DNA of 64,000 bases from Promicromonospora thailandica (lineage in GTDB: Bacteria > Actinomycetota > Actinomycetes > Actinomycetales > Cellulomonadaceae). The stretch covers positions 179,446 to 243,445 of the forward strand of contig NZ_JAMTCS010000008.1 in the NCBI RefSeq assembly GCF_024171955.1, in the 5' to 3' direction. The stretch's first letter is position 1, and each line of letters opens with the position of its first letter. The translations under genes and the position numbers were made by a program. Of the stretch, positions 37,680 to 45,782 are shown piece after piece. The notes under the pieces are model-generated. The model ran no database searches and was not told the DNA's origin. It saw only the letters and a list, made by a program, of their open reading frames with translations.

Positions 37680-38014
37680 ACGAAGATCGAGGCCTTCCGC
37701 AGGATCCCGTTGTCCTCCCGCAACCGCTTGACCTCGGCCTTCAACCGCCTGACCTCGGCGGACTCCTCGCTCGTGACGCCGGGCCGGGTACCGTCGTCGA
37801 CATCAGCCTGAGCCAGCCAGCGCCGCACCGGCTCCTTCGAGACACCTTCCTGACGGGCCACCGCTGCCACCGCCGCGGTCAAAGTTGGGTACTCCTGCTG
37901 ATGCTCACGCACCAGCCGCACGCACCTCGCACGCAGCTGGGGATCGATCTTCCTCGGCATCCTGTTCATCCTTCCGGACTCAAACAGCAGCGGCATCAAA
38001 CCCGGGCCGGTTCA
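37680..38014 (-). mobile_element. Truncated IS3-family element (orfA only)
   Basis: On the minus strand an IS3-type OrfA begins at ATG 37960 (MPRKIDPQLRARCVRLVREH) with a leucine-zipper region SAEVRRLKAEVKRLREDNGI, LRKASIFVA. After about residue 95 the homology stops near 37680 and the frame runs into unrelated DNA upstream of ridA; orfB is missing. The outer end near 38014 starts TGAACCGGCCCGGGTTTG, a typical IS3 terminal sequence. The IS5-type element begins about 9 bp beyond. Confidence 0.75.
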
Positions 38015-38019
38015 TCCAA

Positions 38020-38921
38020 CTAGGCCGTGTCCGGTGATTCGCGGAGCCAGAGGACGATCGCGGCGAGGGTGAGTTCGGTGCGGTAGTAGGCGGCTCGTTT
38101 TGGTGTAGCGGGTGGCCAGGGCACGGAACTGCTTGAGCCGGTTGAAGCACCGCTCCACGACGTTACGACCCTTGTAGACCTCCGCGTCGAACACCGGTGG
38201 GCGCCCGCCGCGATGGCCCTCACGGAGCCGGTGGGCGGCGGGCGTGGTCCTTCTTCTCCGGGCTGGTGAACGCGATCCCGCGGGCCCGTAGAGCCCGGCG
38301 GGTGGCGGGGCTGGAGTAGGCCTTGTCCGCCAGGACCCGGTCCGGACGCTTCCTGGGCCGGCCGACCCCATCACGTTTCACGTTGACCTGGTCCAGCAAC
38401 GGCAGCAACTGCGGGTTGTCCCCGGCCCCGCCCACGCGTGAGGATCACGCTCATCGGCAACCCGCGGCCGTCGGTCGCAAGGTCGATCTTGGACGTCAGG
38501 CCTCCCCGCGACCTGCCGAGCGCCTCATCAACGACCGCGAGCTCGTTGACCCACCCGGTCGTGCAGCCCCCCTTTTTCGGGCACCAGCAGCATGCTGGTG
38601 AGCCCAGACGTTCGTGGAGTCGACCGAGAACGTCCATTCCAAGGTGCCGATCGAGTCATCCTTGACGATCACGTGCTCAAGGATCTGCTCCCAGGTGCCG
38701 TCCTTGGTCCAGATCCGCAGTCGTTCGTGCAGCGTCTTCCACGGCCCGTACTTCTCCGGCACGTCCCGCCACGGCGCCCCGGTCCGCAGCCGCCACAAGA
38801 TCCCGTTGATCACCTGCCGGTGATCCCGCCACCTGCCACCCCGACGACCATCCGCTGAAGGCAGCAGCGGCTCGATCCGCGCCCACGCCGCATCCGTCAG
38901 CTCACCACGCCCGATCCCCAC
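38020..38921 (-). pseudogene. IS5-family (IS427-like) transposase, broken by several frameshifts
   Basis: The transposase can be read only by joining at least four frames: 38921 to about 38590 (LTDAAWARIEPLLPSADGRR, GPWKTLHERLRIWTKDGTWE, SVDSTNVWAHQHAAG with the first Asp), about 38590-38445 (VVDEALGRSRGGLTSKIDLA), about 38440-38230 ([20 protein letters not shown] with the second Asp), then the [17 protein letters not shown]lu region and finally [20 protein letters not shown]. The catalytic DDE residues lie in different frames. One programmed frameshift is normal in this group, but four mean decay. Confidence 0.85.
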
Positions 38922-38970
38922 GAACCGGACATTACCAACCCTGTGACCAGGCCATTCACAGGACAGGCCC
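38023..38970 (-). mobile_element. IS5-family insertion sequence remnant with terminal inverted repeats
   Basis: Left end GGCCGTGTCCGGTGATTCGC and right end (inverted) GGGCCTGTCCTGTGAATGGC are imperfect inverted repeats, each bordered by CTA/TAG, consistent with CTAG-type target duplication used by IS427-group elements. It sits between the truncated IS3 element and a truncated 3' gene fragment. Confidence 0.7.
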
Positions 38971-38972
38971 TA

Positions 38973-39110
38973 GTCGCCGCGCTCGAAGGACCAGAACCGC
39001 TCCTGCTCACCTGGACGGACACGGACCCGGACCCCGACGAATTAGCCACCCGCCTCGCCAACAGCTGGAGCGACCCCACCACCCGCATCAGCCTGCACGA
39101 CTCCGAGTGA
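38973..39110 (+). pseudogene. 3' fragment of an unidentified gene cut by the IS
   Basis: An open frame enters from the IS end and reads VAALEGPEPLLLTWTDTDPD, then PDELATRLANSWSDPTTRIS and LHDSE before a stop at 39108. Codon use is coding-like. No start remains because the IS lies upstream. I do not recognise the family. Confidence 0.5.
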
Positions 39111-39247
39111 CCACCCGGAGTTGACGCCGTGCATATTCGCGCGGCTGCACGGCGGCTCCCCTCCAGCCCCGAGGAGGTTACTGGCGCGTGTCAGACGCGC
39201 CAGACCAACAGGTTGGCAATGCGTGGGCCGCATACCGCGCGCACAAG
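39111..39247. other. Short gene-free stretch
   Basis: No gene seen. It contains the downstream side of the minus-strand gene at 39248. GC begins to fall here compared with the rest of the window. Confidence 0.4.
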
Positions 39248-39976
39248 TCACTGACCGGCTACCTCGCTCAGGTCGACGACGATTCCCAACTTACGCAGAG
39301 CATCTCCGATCTTCGTGAATGCGTCGGATCTCCCCTGCGAGTAACCGCCGCCCTGCGTTTCAGTGTCGACGATGATGACAATCTGAGCATTCTGCCTTTT
39401 GGTGATCTCCACGCTTTGCGCACCGCGCTCGACGATCACCATGATGGAAAGAGTTTCGATCTTACGATGATCGGCAACAGCAGCGCGCAGTGGCAATGAT
39501 TGATCCACCTCCGCAACGCCGCTTTCAAGACCTTTGACGTAATCAGACTTGACCGGGGGGAACAAATACGGGTCGATAAAGCGTGCCCGTAGAGGTCCAG
39601 CCGGCGAAGACGGTTGCGTCGCGGCCGCAGCCAAGCGCTCGTACAGATCCAGAGCCGCGCCCATGTCGCCCTTGGCCCGGACGCGACGGTCAGAGTTCAG
39701 CGTCTGTTGGACATGCTCCTCACCCCGGACGATGATTGTCATCAATGCGGCGTTGAGAGAGTCTCCGACATAGGGCACGCCGAAGAATCCAGTGACCCTC
39801 AACTCGTACAGCTCGCCAAGGATCTCCTCCAGGTAGTCCGCGTAGTTCGCCTGGACTTCTTGCGGCACTGCATCGAGGTGCACCGACAGGGACTCCACCC
39901 CTGCCCGCGTGACCTCGCCTTCGAGCTCATCAATAAGATCCCAGAACCCGATCGGGGCCTCGCTGTCAAGCGGCAC
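39248..39976 (-). CDS. Hypothetical protein, possible immunity protein (DUF4240-like start)
   Basis: 242-residue acidic soluble protein. The first 90 residues (IGFWDLIDELEGEVTRAGVE, then LYELRVTGFFGVPYVGDSLN and MTIIVRGEEHVQQTL) resemble the DUF4240 pattern found in immunity-type proteins: a Trp-containing helix followed by a fixed D and G-x-x-x-V-x-x-x-L. The second half is unrecognised (SIMVIVERGAQSVEITKRQN). The GTG at 39976 has only a weak AAGG signal. Codon use is less GC-biased than in core genes. It is 50 bp downstream of the GIY-YIG-like gene, so the two form a toxin-then-immunity order. Confidence 0.5.
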   Translation of the reverse strand: MPLDSEAPIGFWDLIDELEGEVTRAGVESLSVHLDAVPQEVQANYADYLEEILGELYELRVTGFFGVPYVGDSLNAALMTIIVRGEEHVQQTLNSDRRVRAKGDMGAALDLYERLAAAATQPSSPAGPLRARFIDPYLFPPVKSDYVKGLESGVAEVDQSLPLRAAVADHRKIETLSIMVIVERGAQSVEITKRQNAQIVIIVDTETQGGGYSQGRSDAFTKIGDALRKLGIVVDLSEVAGQ

Positions 39977-40026
39977 GCCTTCTCACCCTTCTGAACCACG
40001 ACACGTCCATTGCTCAAGCCCGTAAC

Positions 40027-40434
40027 TTACGTGCACCTAGTGCCGTTGTGCCCGGGCGGGCACTTTCCATACTTGAGCCCGTATGCGTATATGAGTGATG
40101 CTTCAACCCATCGCGCCTCCCACCAGCCCTTAGCGAAGGCCATCCAGTGATAGCTGCAATCTTTCTTGGTCTTCCTCTCGCAAATCCTAATCCCCGTACT
40201 GGGTCGCTTAGCGCACGGGCGCGCTCCGGTGATCCCGTATTTCCAGGTAACGTTTCCGTCCTTCTTGTAAATTCTGTACACCGCGAACTTCCAACGCTGC
40301 TTTGGGTTCCACCTGGGGAAAGGGGCCTTCTGCCCGCTAGTAAGCCTATAGGAACATCCTCGGGATATGCATTGCAGAATCGCGACAATAATGGCATATT
40401 GAAAACAAGAGCAGTAGAAACGCAGCGACCCCAC
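40027..40434 (-). CDS. Small GIY-YIG-like (URI) nuclease domain protein, possible toxin
   Basis: 135 residues. After a hydrophobic stretch (FYCSCFQYAIIVAILQCISR, residues 6-25) and a basic linker comes a compact domain: FAVYRIYKKDGNVTWKYGIT fits the Y-x-IY...YGIT core of GIY-YIG nucleases, followed by an Arg-rich helix (TGARPCAKRPSTGIRICERK), a CSYHW element and WVEASLIYAYGLKYGKCPPG, whose Glu and PPG match the C-terminal end of polymorphic-toxin URI domains. There are nine Cys residues, which is unusual here. It starts at GTG 40434 (stop codon 5 codons upstream), so it is a stand-alone module, not a full delivery protein. Confidence 0.5.
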   Translation of the reverse strand: MGSLRFYCSCFQYAIIVAILQCISRGCSYRLTSGQKAPFPRWNPKQRWKFAVYRIYKKDGNVTWKYGITGARPCAKRPSTGIRICERKTKKDCSYHWMAFAKGWWEARWVEASLIYAYGLKYGKCPPGHNGTRCT

Positions 40435-40677
40435 CGGCCCCCACGATTACCTGTCCCACTTCGCCACATGCATCATGGTTGTTGACCGGGTCTAGAGGAT
40501 AGGGACTGCCCGGACCCGACGGCGCCGCTGAGCTCTACGGCGCTTCATGGGACAAAGCTCCCGTGAGCCGGGTCCTCGTCGCGTCGGCAAGAACTACGCA
40601 GTTGTGCCCGTCGTGTGGCACCCCGGCGAGCGATCTGCTTGTTCGGATGAGCATCGGGAGTCATGGGGCCCTACGTG
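40435..40677. other. Intergenic region with possible transposase N-terminal debris
   Basis: No intact gene. On the plus strand 40563-40660 reads SRVLVASARTTQLCPSCGTP then ASDLLVR, similar to the N-terminal CPxCG zinc segment of ISL3-type transposases, then stops making sense. Confidence is low. Confidence 0.3.
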
Positions 40678-41163
40678 CTAGGCGGTCGGTGGGGCACCGG
40701 GTGTCTCGGCAGCCGCCCAGGAGCGCGCCCAGTGCGCTACGTCTTCCGGCAGCTCGGGGCTCTCCGGGACGGCGTGGCCCTGCTCCCGTGCCAGCAGCCC
40801 CACGATGTCCCGCGGGCTGACCCGGTCCTTGGTCCGCAGGTGCATGAACCGCATCGCCACCACACCGCGTGTGTAAAGGTCGCCTCCCCGAGTGATCAGG
40901 TGCTCGATGTAGAACACCCGGTCGTCCCAGCCGAGTACGCGCGAGGTGTCCTCGAACCGGTCCCACAGCCGCAGGGACCGGCGGTACCGCAGCGTCGAAG
41001 CCGCTACCAGACCGAGCCACGACTGGCGCGCCGCCAGACGCAGACCGCCCACCCGGCCCATGTGCCGGTATCCCGCGACGTTCATGATCTGCAGGTACGC
41101 GCCGCTGTTGACCACTCTCATGAAGTCGAGGTCCTGGGGCAGTACCCGCATCCGGGTCACCAC
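40678..41163 (-). CDS. Acyl-CoA thioesterase-like (hot-dog fold, THEM6/FadM-like), possibly N-terminally shortened
   Basis: 161 residues of the 4HBT hot-dog superfamily: VTRMRVLPQDLDFMRVVNSG, then AYLQIMNVAGYRHM, SLRLWDRFEDTSRVLGWDDR and VFYIEHLITRGGDLYTRGVV. The Asp in PQDLD is the usual catalytic position. Homologues normally have about 30 residues before this. Upstream codons (RFHLPIRSGPNVTTV) continue the expected sequence, but no ATG or GTG is present before a TAG, so the gene either starts at GTG 41163/41166 or lost its first exon-like part by rearrangement. Confidence 0.75.
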   Translation of the reverse strand: MVTRMRVLPQDLDFMRVVNSGAYLQIMNVAGYRHMGRVGGLRLAARQSWLGLVAASTLRYRRSLRLWDRFEDTSRVLGWDDRVFYIEHLITRGGDLYTRGVVAMRFMHLRTKDRVSPRDIVGLLAREQGHAVPESPELPEDVAHWARSWAAAETPGAPPTA

Positions 41164-41452
41164 CGTAGTGACGTTCGGGCCAGACCTGATGGGCAGGTGG
41201 AACCGGCCACTCGAAACATCTCGCGATCGAAGCTCAGATTGCGTCGGTGAAATCTACGTACTTCCTTCGGGCGTGCGCAGACCTTTCACCGAGCCAAGGG
41301 GTGGCGGCGGCAGCCACCGATGAGACGCAGGAGTGCTGCGTGTCACCGAGGTCACACGTTGGGCCGAGATATCCGGACCGCAGATGTCCGGGTCTGTTCA
41401 TAGCGTGCTGACAGCCCGGGAAAGACCCGGCGGACACGAGGGGACCATCGTC

Positions 41453-42430
41453 ATGAGCGGACGACTTCTGATCTATGGCGCGACCGGCTATACCGGCCGG
41501 CTCGTCGCAGCACGGGCCACAGATATCGGCTTCGACCTGACGGTCGCCGGACGCAACCTCGACCGCGTCGGCGAGCTAGCGGACGCGCTGGGGGTCGAGG
41601 GCCGTGCCTTCGACGTCGACGACACCGCAGCGGTGCGGGAGGCGCTGAAGGACGTCGACTGCCTGCTCAACGTCGCAGGCCCGTTCCGGCACACCGCACG
41701 CCAGCTCATGGACGCGTGCATCGAGGCCGGCGTGCACTACCTCGACACCACCGCCGAGTTCGACACCTTCGCGCTGGCGGAGTCCAGGGACGACGAGGCT
41801 GCGAGCGCCGGAATCATGATCATGTCCGGTACCGGGTGGGACGTCGTGCCGAGCGACTGCCTCGCCGTGCACACGGCTCGCCGGGTTTCCGATCCCGTCA
41901 GGCTCACCATCGCCCTGCGGGTGACGGGCGGCTTCTCCCGTGGCTCGCTGGCTAGCTCGGCCGGCATCGAGGATCTGGGAGCATTGGTGCGCCGAGGCGG
42001 CGAGCTCACCCGGCTCGCATCGGCGCCGAGCCGGACGTTCGACTTCGGCAACGGCCCGGAGGAGTGCGTTCTGGCGCCGATGGGTGACCTGATCACCGGC
42101 CGGCGGTCGACGGGGATCGCGGACATCGAGGTCTTCCTCGGCACGGACCAGGGTTTCCCCGATGGCGACGACATGGCGCAGGGTCCGAGCGAGCAGGAGC
42201 GCGCCCACGGTCGCTATCTGGCCATGGCGGAGGTGACCGGCCGCGACGGTCAGGTCGCCCGGTCGCTGATCGACACGCCGACTGGGTACACCTACACCCA
42301 GCTGAGCTCGGTCGAGATCGCACGCCGCGTGCTTGCTGGACAGTTCTCCATCGGTTTCCAGAGCCCTGGCTCCGCCTACGGCCCGGAGCTCGCCACCGCC
42401 ATCGCCGACACGACCATCATCGATCTCTGA
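41453..42430 (+). CDS. Saccharopine dehydrogenase-like NAD(P)-binding protein
   Basis: 325-residue protein of the saccharopine dehydrogenase/trans-acting enoyl reductase family. N-terminal Rossmann motif is LLIYGATGYTGRLVAARATD, followed by CLLNVAGPFRHTARQLMDAC and GVHYLDTTAEFDTFALAESR. ATG 41453 was chosen as it gives the glycine motif at the normal place; about 40 residues upstream look non-coding. Role unknown; such proteins often reduce or isomerise lipid-like substrates. It is convergent with the WYL regulator. Confidence 0.88.
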   Translation: MSGRLLIYGATGYTGRLVAARATDIGFDLTVAGRNLDRVGELADALGVEGRAFDVDDTAAVREALKDVDCLLNVAGPFRHTARQLMDACIEAGVHYLDTTAEFDTFALAESRDDEAASAGIMIMSGTGWDVVPSDCLAVHTARRVSDPVRLTIALRVTGGFSRGSLASSAGIEDLGALVRRGGELTRLASAPSRTFDFGNGPEECVLAPMGDLITGRRSTGIADIEVFLGTDQGFPDGDDMAQGPSEQERAHGRYLAMAEVTGRDGQVARSLIDTPTGYTYTQLSSVEIARRVLAGQFSIGFQSPGSAYGPELATAIADTTIIDL

Positions 42431-42451
42431 CCGGTACCCGCGGCGCTCCGG

Positions 42452-43174
42452 CTACCGCCGGGGCGCCGCCTCGGCGGCGGCTCCGTTCTCGATCGTCTCG
42501 GCGACGAGACGTGCAGCGTCGGGCGGGTCCTGCAGGCGCACCACACGGCCGGTGGACCGGACATCGGTCAACAGGTCGGCGCGGAAGGCTCCCCACGAGC
42601 CCGTCGTGACCTCTCGGGCCACGAGATACCAGCGGCTCCCGGTGAAGACGAGCCGAAAGGGATCGATCTCATGAACCGTGCCACTCCCCCGCCCCTCGGT
42701 CACGACGATGCGCTCGCTGTGCCGGCAGACCTGGGCGAGCACGGCGAGCACATCGGCCGGGACCGTCTCCTCGCAGACCCGTGGAACGTGCTCGACGACG
42801 TCGTCCATCGCGCCGAGGCGCGACGCCACCCTCGCGGGCAGGAGCTCGCGCAGCTTCAGGAGCGCTGACAGCACGGCCTGGTCGTCACCGAGCAGCCTGG
42901 TCTGCGCCGCCTCTCGAAGTGCCACGCTGACGGCGAGCACCTCCTCGTCGTCGAGCACCAGCGGCGGCCCGCCACGACTCTCGCTCAGCCGATAGCCACC
43001 ACCGCGTCCGGGTTCTGACACGACGTCGTAGCCGAGCTCACGCAGCCGGGCGATGTCGCGTCGGACCGTACGCTGCGTGACGTCCGTGCGCCGCGCCAGG
43101 TCCTCCGCGCTCCAGCTCGGTCGGGACCACAGCAGCGACAGCAGCCGCAGCAAGCGCGACGAGGTATGGATCAC
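42452..43174 (-). CDS. HTH/WYL-domain transcriptional regulator (YafY-like)
   Basis: 240-residue regulator. The N-terminal HTH_11 domain reads SRLLRLLSLLWSRPSWSAED then TDVTQRTVRRDIARLRELGY and GRGGGYRLS; the WYL domain follows from about residue 130 (RIVVTEGRGSGTVHEIDPFR, LVFTGSRWYLVAREV). The GTG at 43174 follows AAGGAG at 9 nt. WYL proteins sense ligands or nucleic acids and usually control nearby genes; the alpha/beta hydrolase upstream or the oxidoreductase downstream are possible targets. Confidence 0.9.
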   Translation of the reverse strand: MIHTSSRLLRLLSLLWSRPSWSAEDLARRTDVTQRTVRRDIARLRELGYDVVSEPGRGGGYRLSESRGGPPLVLDDEEVLAVSVALREAAQTRLLGDDQAVLSALLKLRELLPARVASRLGAMDDVVEHVPRVCEETVPADVLAVLAQVCRHSERIVVTEGRGSGTVHEIDPFRLVFTGSRWYLVAREVTTGSWGAFRADLLTDVRSTGRVVRLQDPPDAARLVAETIENGAAAEAAPRR

Positions 43175-43231
43175 AGGATGTTGCTCCTTGAAGAGCGACG
43201 GTGCGGGTGCCTCGGATGCTGCCCCGACGCT

Positions 43232-43266
43232 CCGCACCCAGGAAGGGTGCACCTTCCTGGGTGCGG
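43232..43266 (-). terminator. 15-bp perfect hairpin between hydrolase and WYL genes
   Basis: CCGCACCCAGGAAGG (43232-43246) pairs with 43252-43266 around GTGCA. It lies 36 bp after the hydrolase stop and about 58 bp before the WYL start, both on the minus strand. It may be a terminator of the hydrolase, or an operator/attenuator of the WYL gene; no T-run is present. Confidence 0.55.
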
Positions 43267-43302
43267 GGCTCCTAGGAAGACCGCCAACGCCTGCGACTGC
43301 GG

Positions 43303-44220
43303 TCAGTAGCCGAACTGCTCCTTGATCGCGGCCAGGACCACGTCGGGCGCCTCGTGCACCATCCAGTGACCGGTGTCCAGGGCCGCACCCGTGGCCTCCG
43401 GCGCGGCGTCCCGGACCGCCCGCAGGAAGGTCTCGAGCAACGGCGCCTCGGCGAGGACGTGCACCGGCAGCGTCAGCGGCTGTGCCATCGCCAGCCGGTT
43501 GTCGATCTCGTCCTGGGGCCACGCCTGGTAGTACCGGGACCCGTTGTGCAGGACGCCGGGCCGGGAGTAGGCGCGCACGTACTCGTCGACGCCCTCCGGC
43601 GTCATCGGCAGGCTGCCGCCGGGCGTCAGGACCCGGTAGAAGTAGTCGAGGTAGAGCCGCTCGCGTCCCGCGACGAGCTGCTCGAACAGGGGCTCCTGCT
43701 CGTGGAAGGCGAAGTGGTAGGACAGCGTGCGCACCTCGTCGTAGCGCAGCGATCCGCCGACGACCGGGAAGTCCATCATCAGCCAGCCCGCGAACTGGTC
43801 ACGCCACTGGGTGACCAGGGCGAACGCGATGCCGCTGCCGGCGTCGTGCGACACGACCTGGACGCCGCTGCCGAAACCCAGCAGGTCCAGCAGCCGGTGC
43901 ACGTAGCCGGCGAGGGTGACCTTGTCGTACGACGGAAGGGTTCCGGTGCTGTCCCCGAGGCCCGGGAGGTCGACGGCGATCACGGTGTGGCCGGGCAGGA
44001 GGTCGGGCATGATCGGCAGCCAGGTGTACCAAGTCTCGGGAAAGCCGTGCAGCAGCAGGATCGCAGTAGGCCCCGCGCCCCCGACGACGTAGTGCATCTG
44101 GAGGTCGTCGATGGTGGTGAAACCGTGCCGGAAGGCACTCTGGAAGGCCGGGTCGTCGCGGGTAGCGGCGTCGTACCCGTCGCTCAGCGGCGCCTCGGTG
44201 GTGAGCTCGGACAACGTCAT
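43303..44220 (-). CDS. Alpha/beta hydrolase, epoxide-hydrolase-like
   Basis: 305-residue hydrolase. Motifs: ILLLHGFPETWYTWLPIMPD (HGxP oxyanion element), LPGLGDSTG, and a nucleophile elbow VVSHDAGSGIAFALV with Asp rather than Ser, as in epoxide hydrolases and haloalkane dehalogenases. The cap region includes LYLDYFYRVL with Tyr residues that could activate an epoxide. The catalytic His is in DTGHWMVHEAP near the C-terminus. Its start overlaps the stop of the DHA2 MFS gene (ATGA), so pump and hydrolase are co-translated, fitting joint handling of a reactive compound. Confidence 0.88.
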   Translation of the reverse strand: MTLSELTTEAPLSDGYDAATRDDPAFQSAFRHGFTTIDDLQMHYVVGGAGPTAILLLHGFPETWYTWLPIMPDLLPGHTVIAVDLPGLGDSTGTLPSYDKVTLAGYVHRLLDLLGFGSGVQVVSHDAGSGIAFALVTQWRDQFAGWLMMDFPVVGGSLRYDEVRTLSYHFAFHEQEPLFEQLVAGRERLYLDYFYRVLTPGGSLPMTPEGVDEYVRAYSRPGVLHNGSRYYQAWPQDEIDNRLAMAQPLTLPVHVLAEAPLLETFLRAVRDAAPEATGAALDTGHWMVHEAPDVVLAAIKEQFGY

Positions 44221-45671
44221 GACTGGGTCCTTTCACGGGGGACGGTGATGTTGAGGGAGACGAGCACGGTGGCGACCATGAGACCGGCGCACACCAGGAG
44301 GGCCACGGAGAGCCCGTCCATGAGCGACCCGCTGCCGGCCGTCACGCCTGCCGCGACGGTGTTGAGGACGGCGACCACGACCGCACCACTGACCTGCTGG
44401 GCCGCGTTGACGGTCCCGCCTGCCGCCCCGGCGTGCTCGTCCGGGACCCCGGTCAGGGCGGTGGCGCTCAGCGCCGGCCAGGACAGGCCGACGGCGGCCC
44501 CGACCAGGGCCATCGCGGCCACCAGCACGGCAAGCGGGGTGGCGCCGTCGGCCGAGGCGAGCAGCAGGAACCCGGCCACGCCCGAGGCCGCGCCGGCCGC
44601 GATCACGACGCGCGGTCCGACCCTGAGCACCAGCCGACCGCCCACCGTGGCGAACGCCAGGACGGCGAGAGTGTTGGGCAGGAAGGCAAGGCCCGACTCG
44701 AAGGCGTTGTAGCCGCGCACCTGCTGCAGGTAGTAGATGATCAGGACGTTGCTGGCGAAGATGGCGCCCGCCAGCAGCGCGGTCGCCCCGAAGGAGCTGC
44801 CGCGCACGCGGTCCGCGAGCACGGACAGCGGGAGCAACGGGTCCGTGGCCCGGTGCTCGATGCCGACGAAGGCAGCCAGCAGCACCAGACCGCCCACCAT
44901 CGGCCCCAGCGCCTGGACCGAGGCCCAACCGTACGACTCGGCGAGCGTCGCGCCGTACACGATCGCTGCCACCCCGAGCGTCGAGGTCACCGTTCCGGGT
45001 AGATCGAGCCGGCCGCGGACCGTGGCCTTCGACTCGCGCACGACGAGCAGTGCGGCGACGGCGATGGCGACCGCGAGCGGTGCGTTGACCAGGAGAGTCC
45101 ACCGCCAGGAGGTGTATTCGGTCAGCACGCCACCCAGAAGGAGCCCGAGCGACGCGCCGAGTCCGCCGACCCCGCCCCAGACCGCGAAAGCCTTGGCTCG
45201 GTGCCCGGGCTCGGTGAAGCTGGTGGTGATCAGCGAAAGGACCACCGGTGCGAGCACCGCGCCGGAGGCGCCCTGCAGGGCACGTGCGGCGTACAGCAGG
45301 CCGGCGGTGCCGGCGAGACCGCCGAGCAGGGACGCGATGCCGAACCCGACCAGCGACCACACCAACGCGCGTTTGCGCGCCAGGTAGTCGCCGACCCGGC
45401 CACCGAGGAGCAGCAGACCGCCGAACGTGATGGCGTAGGCGGTCACCACCCAGTGCCGGTCGGCGTCGGAGATCCCCAGGGCGGCCTGCACCGAGGGCAG
45501 TGCGACCGTCACGATGGTGGTGTCGAGCTGGAGGGTGAGCTGAGTGGTCGCGAGCACCGCGAGCAGCAGCCCTGGCCGGATCGGACGTTTGGCGTCCGAC
45601 GTGCGCCGGCCCATGGTGGTGGTGCCGGGCCGGCGGTCCGGCGGTCCGGCTGATGCGGAGGCTGTGGTCAT
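44217..45671 (-). CDS. MFS transporter, DHA2 (14-TMS) drug exporter
   Basis: 484-residue, about 14-helix exporter of the EmrB/QacA type. Family motifs: QLDTTIVTVALPSVQAALGI (motif D1), the A-like GGRVGDYLARKRALVW, and a motif C-type segment GVGGLGASLGLLLGGVLTEY with WRWTLLVN following. ATG 45671 overlaps a strong palindrome (45673-45687). Upstream lies the element shared with the NTF2-like gene at 47.4 kb. The divergent LuxR regulator at 45783 probably controls it. Confidence 0.92.
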   Translation of the reverse strand: MTTASASAGPPDRRPGTTTMGRRTSDAKRPIRPGLLLAVLATTQLTLQLDTTIVTVALPSVQAALGISDADRHWVVTAYAITFGGLLLLGGRVGDYLARKRALVWSLVGFGIASLLGGLAGTAGLLYAARALQGASGAVLAPVVLSLITTSFTEPGHRAKAFAVWGGVGGLGASLGLLLGGVLTEYTSWRWTLLVNAPLAVAIAVAALLVVRESKATVRGRLDLPGTVTSTLGVAAIVYGATLAESYGWASVQALGPMVGGLVLLAAFVGIEHRATDPLLPLSVLADRVRGSSFGATALLAGAIFASNVLIIYYLQQVRGYNAFESGLAFLPNTLAVLAFATVGGRLVLRVGPRVVIAAGAASGVAGFLLLASADGATPLAVLVAAMALVGAAVGLSWPALSATALTGVPDEHAGAAGGTVNAAQQVSGAVVVAVLNTVAAGVTAGSGSLMDGLSVALLVCAGLMVATVLVSLNITVPRERTQS

Positions 45672-45672
45672 A

Positions 45673-45782
45673 ACTCCAGGCTGGAGTGCCTGGGCCGGCG
45701 GCCCCATCCCCCAGACGGGTGTGGTCGGGACCCCCGCATCTGGGGGATGTCGCTGCGGGCGCGCCCCTCGTACCGTGAGGGG
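45673..45782. promoter_or_regulatory. Divergent MFS/LuxR promoter with shared element (copy A)
   Basis: Holds the palindrome ACTCCAGGCTGGAGT (45673-45687), and an 11-bp inverted repeat CATCCCCCAGA (45705-45715) / TCTGGGGGATG (45739-45749). The stretch 45664-45753 aligns with 47474-47563. On the plus side TACCGT (45771-45776) ends 6 nt before the LuxR GTG. The shared part is the best candidate for the LuxR binding site. Confidence 0.65.

Noticed and set aside
38020..38921. Intact IS5 transposase using programmed frameshifting
   Set aside because: One frameshift would be normal, but four are needed, so it is a pseudogene.
39188..39499. Plus-strand frame opposite the possible immunity gene
   Set aside because: It is shorter, and the minus-strand gene has a conserved-looking start and an operon context.
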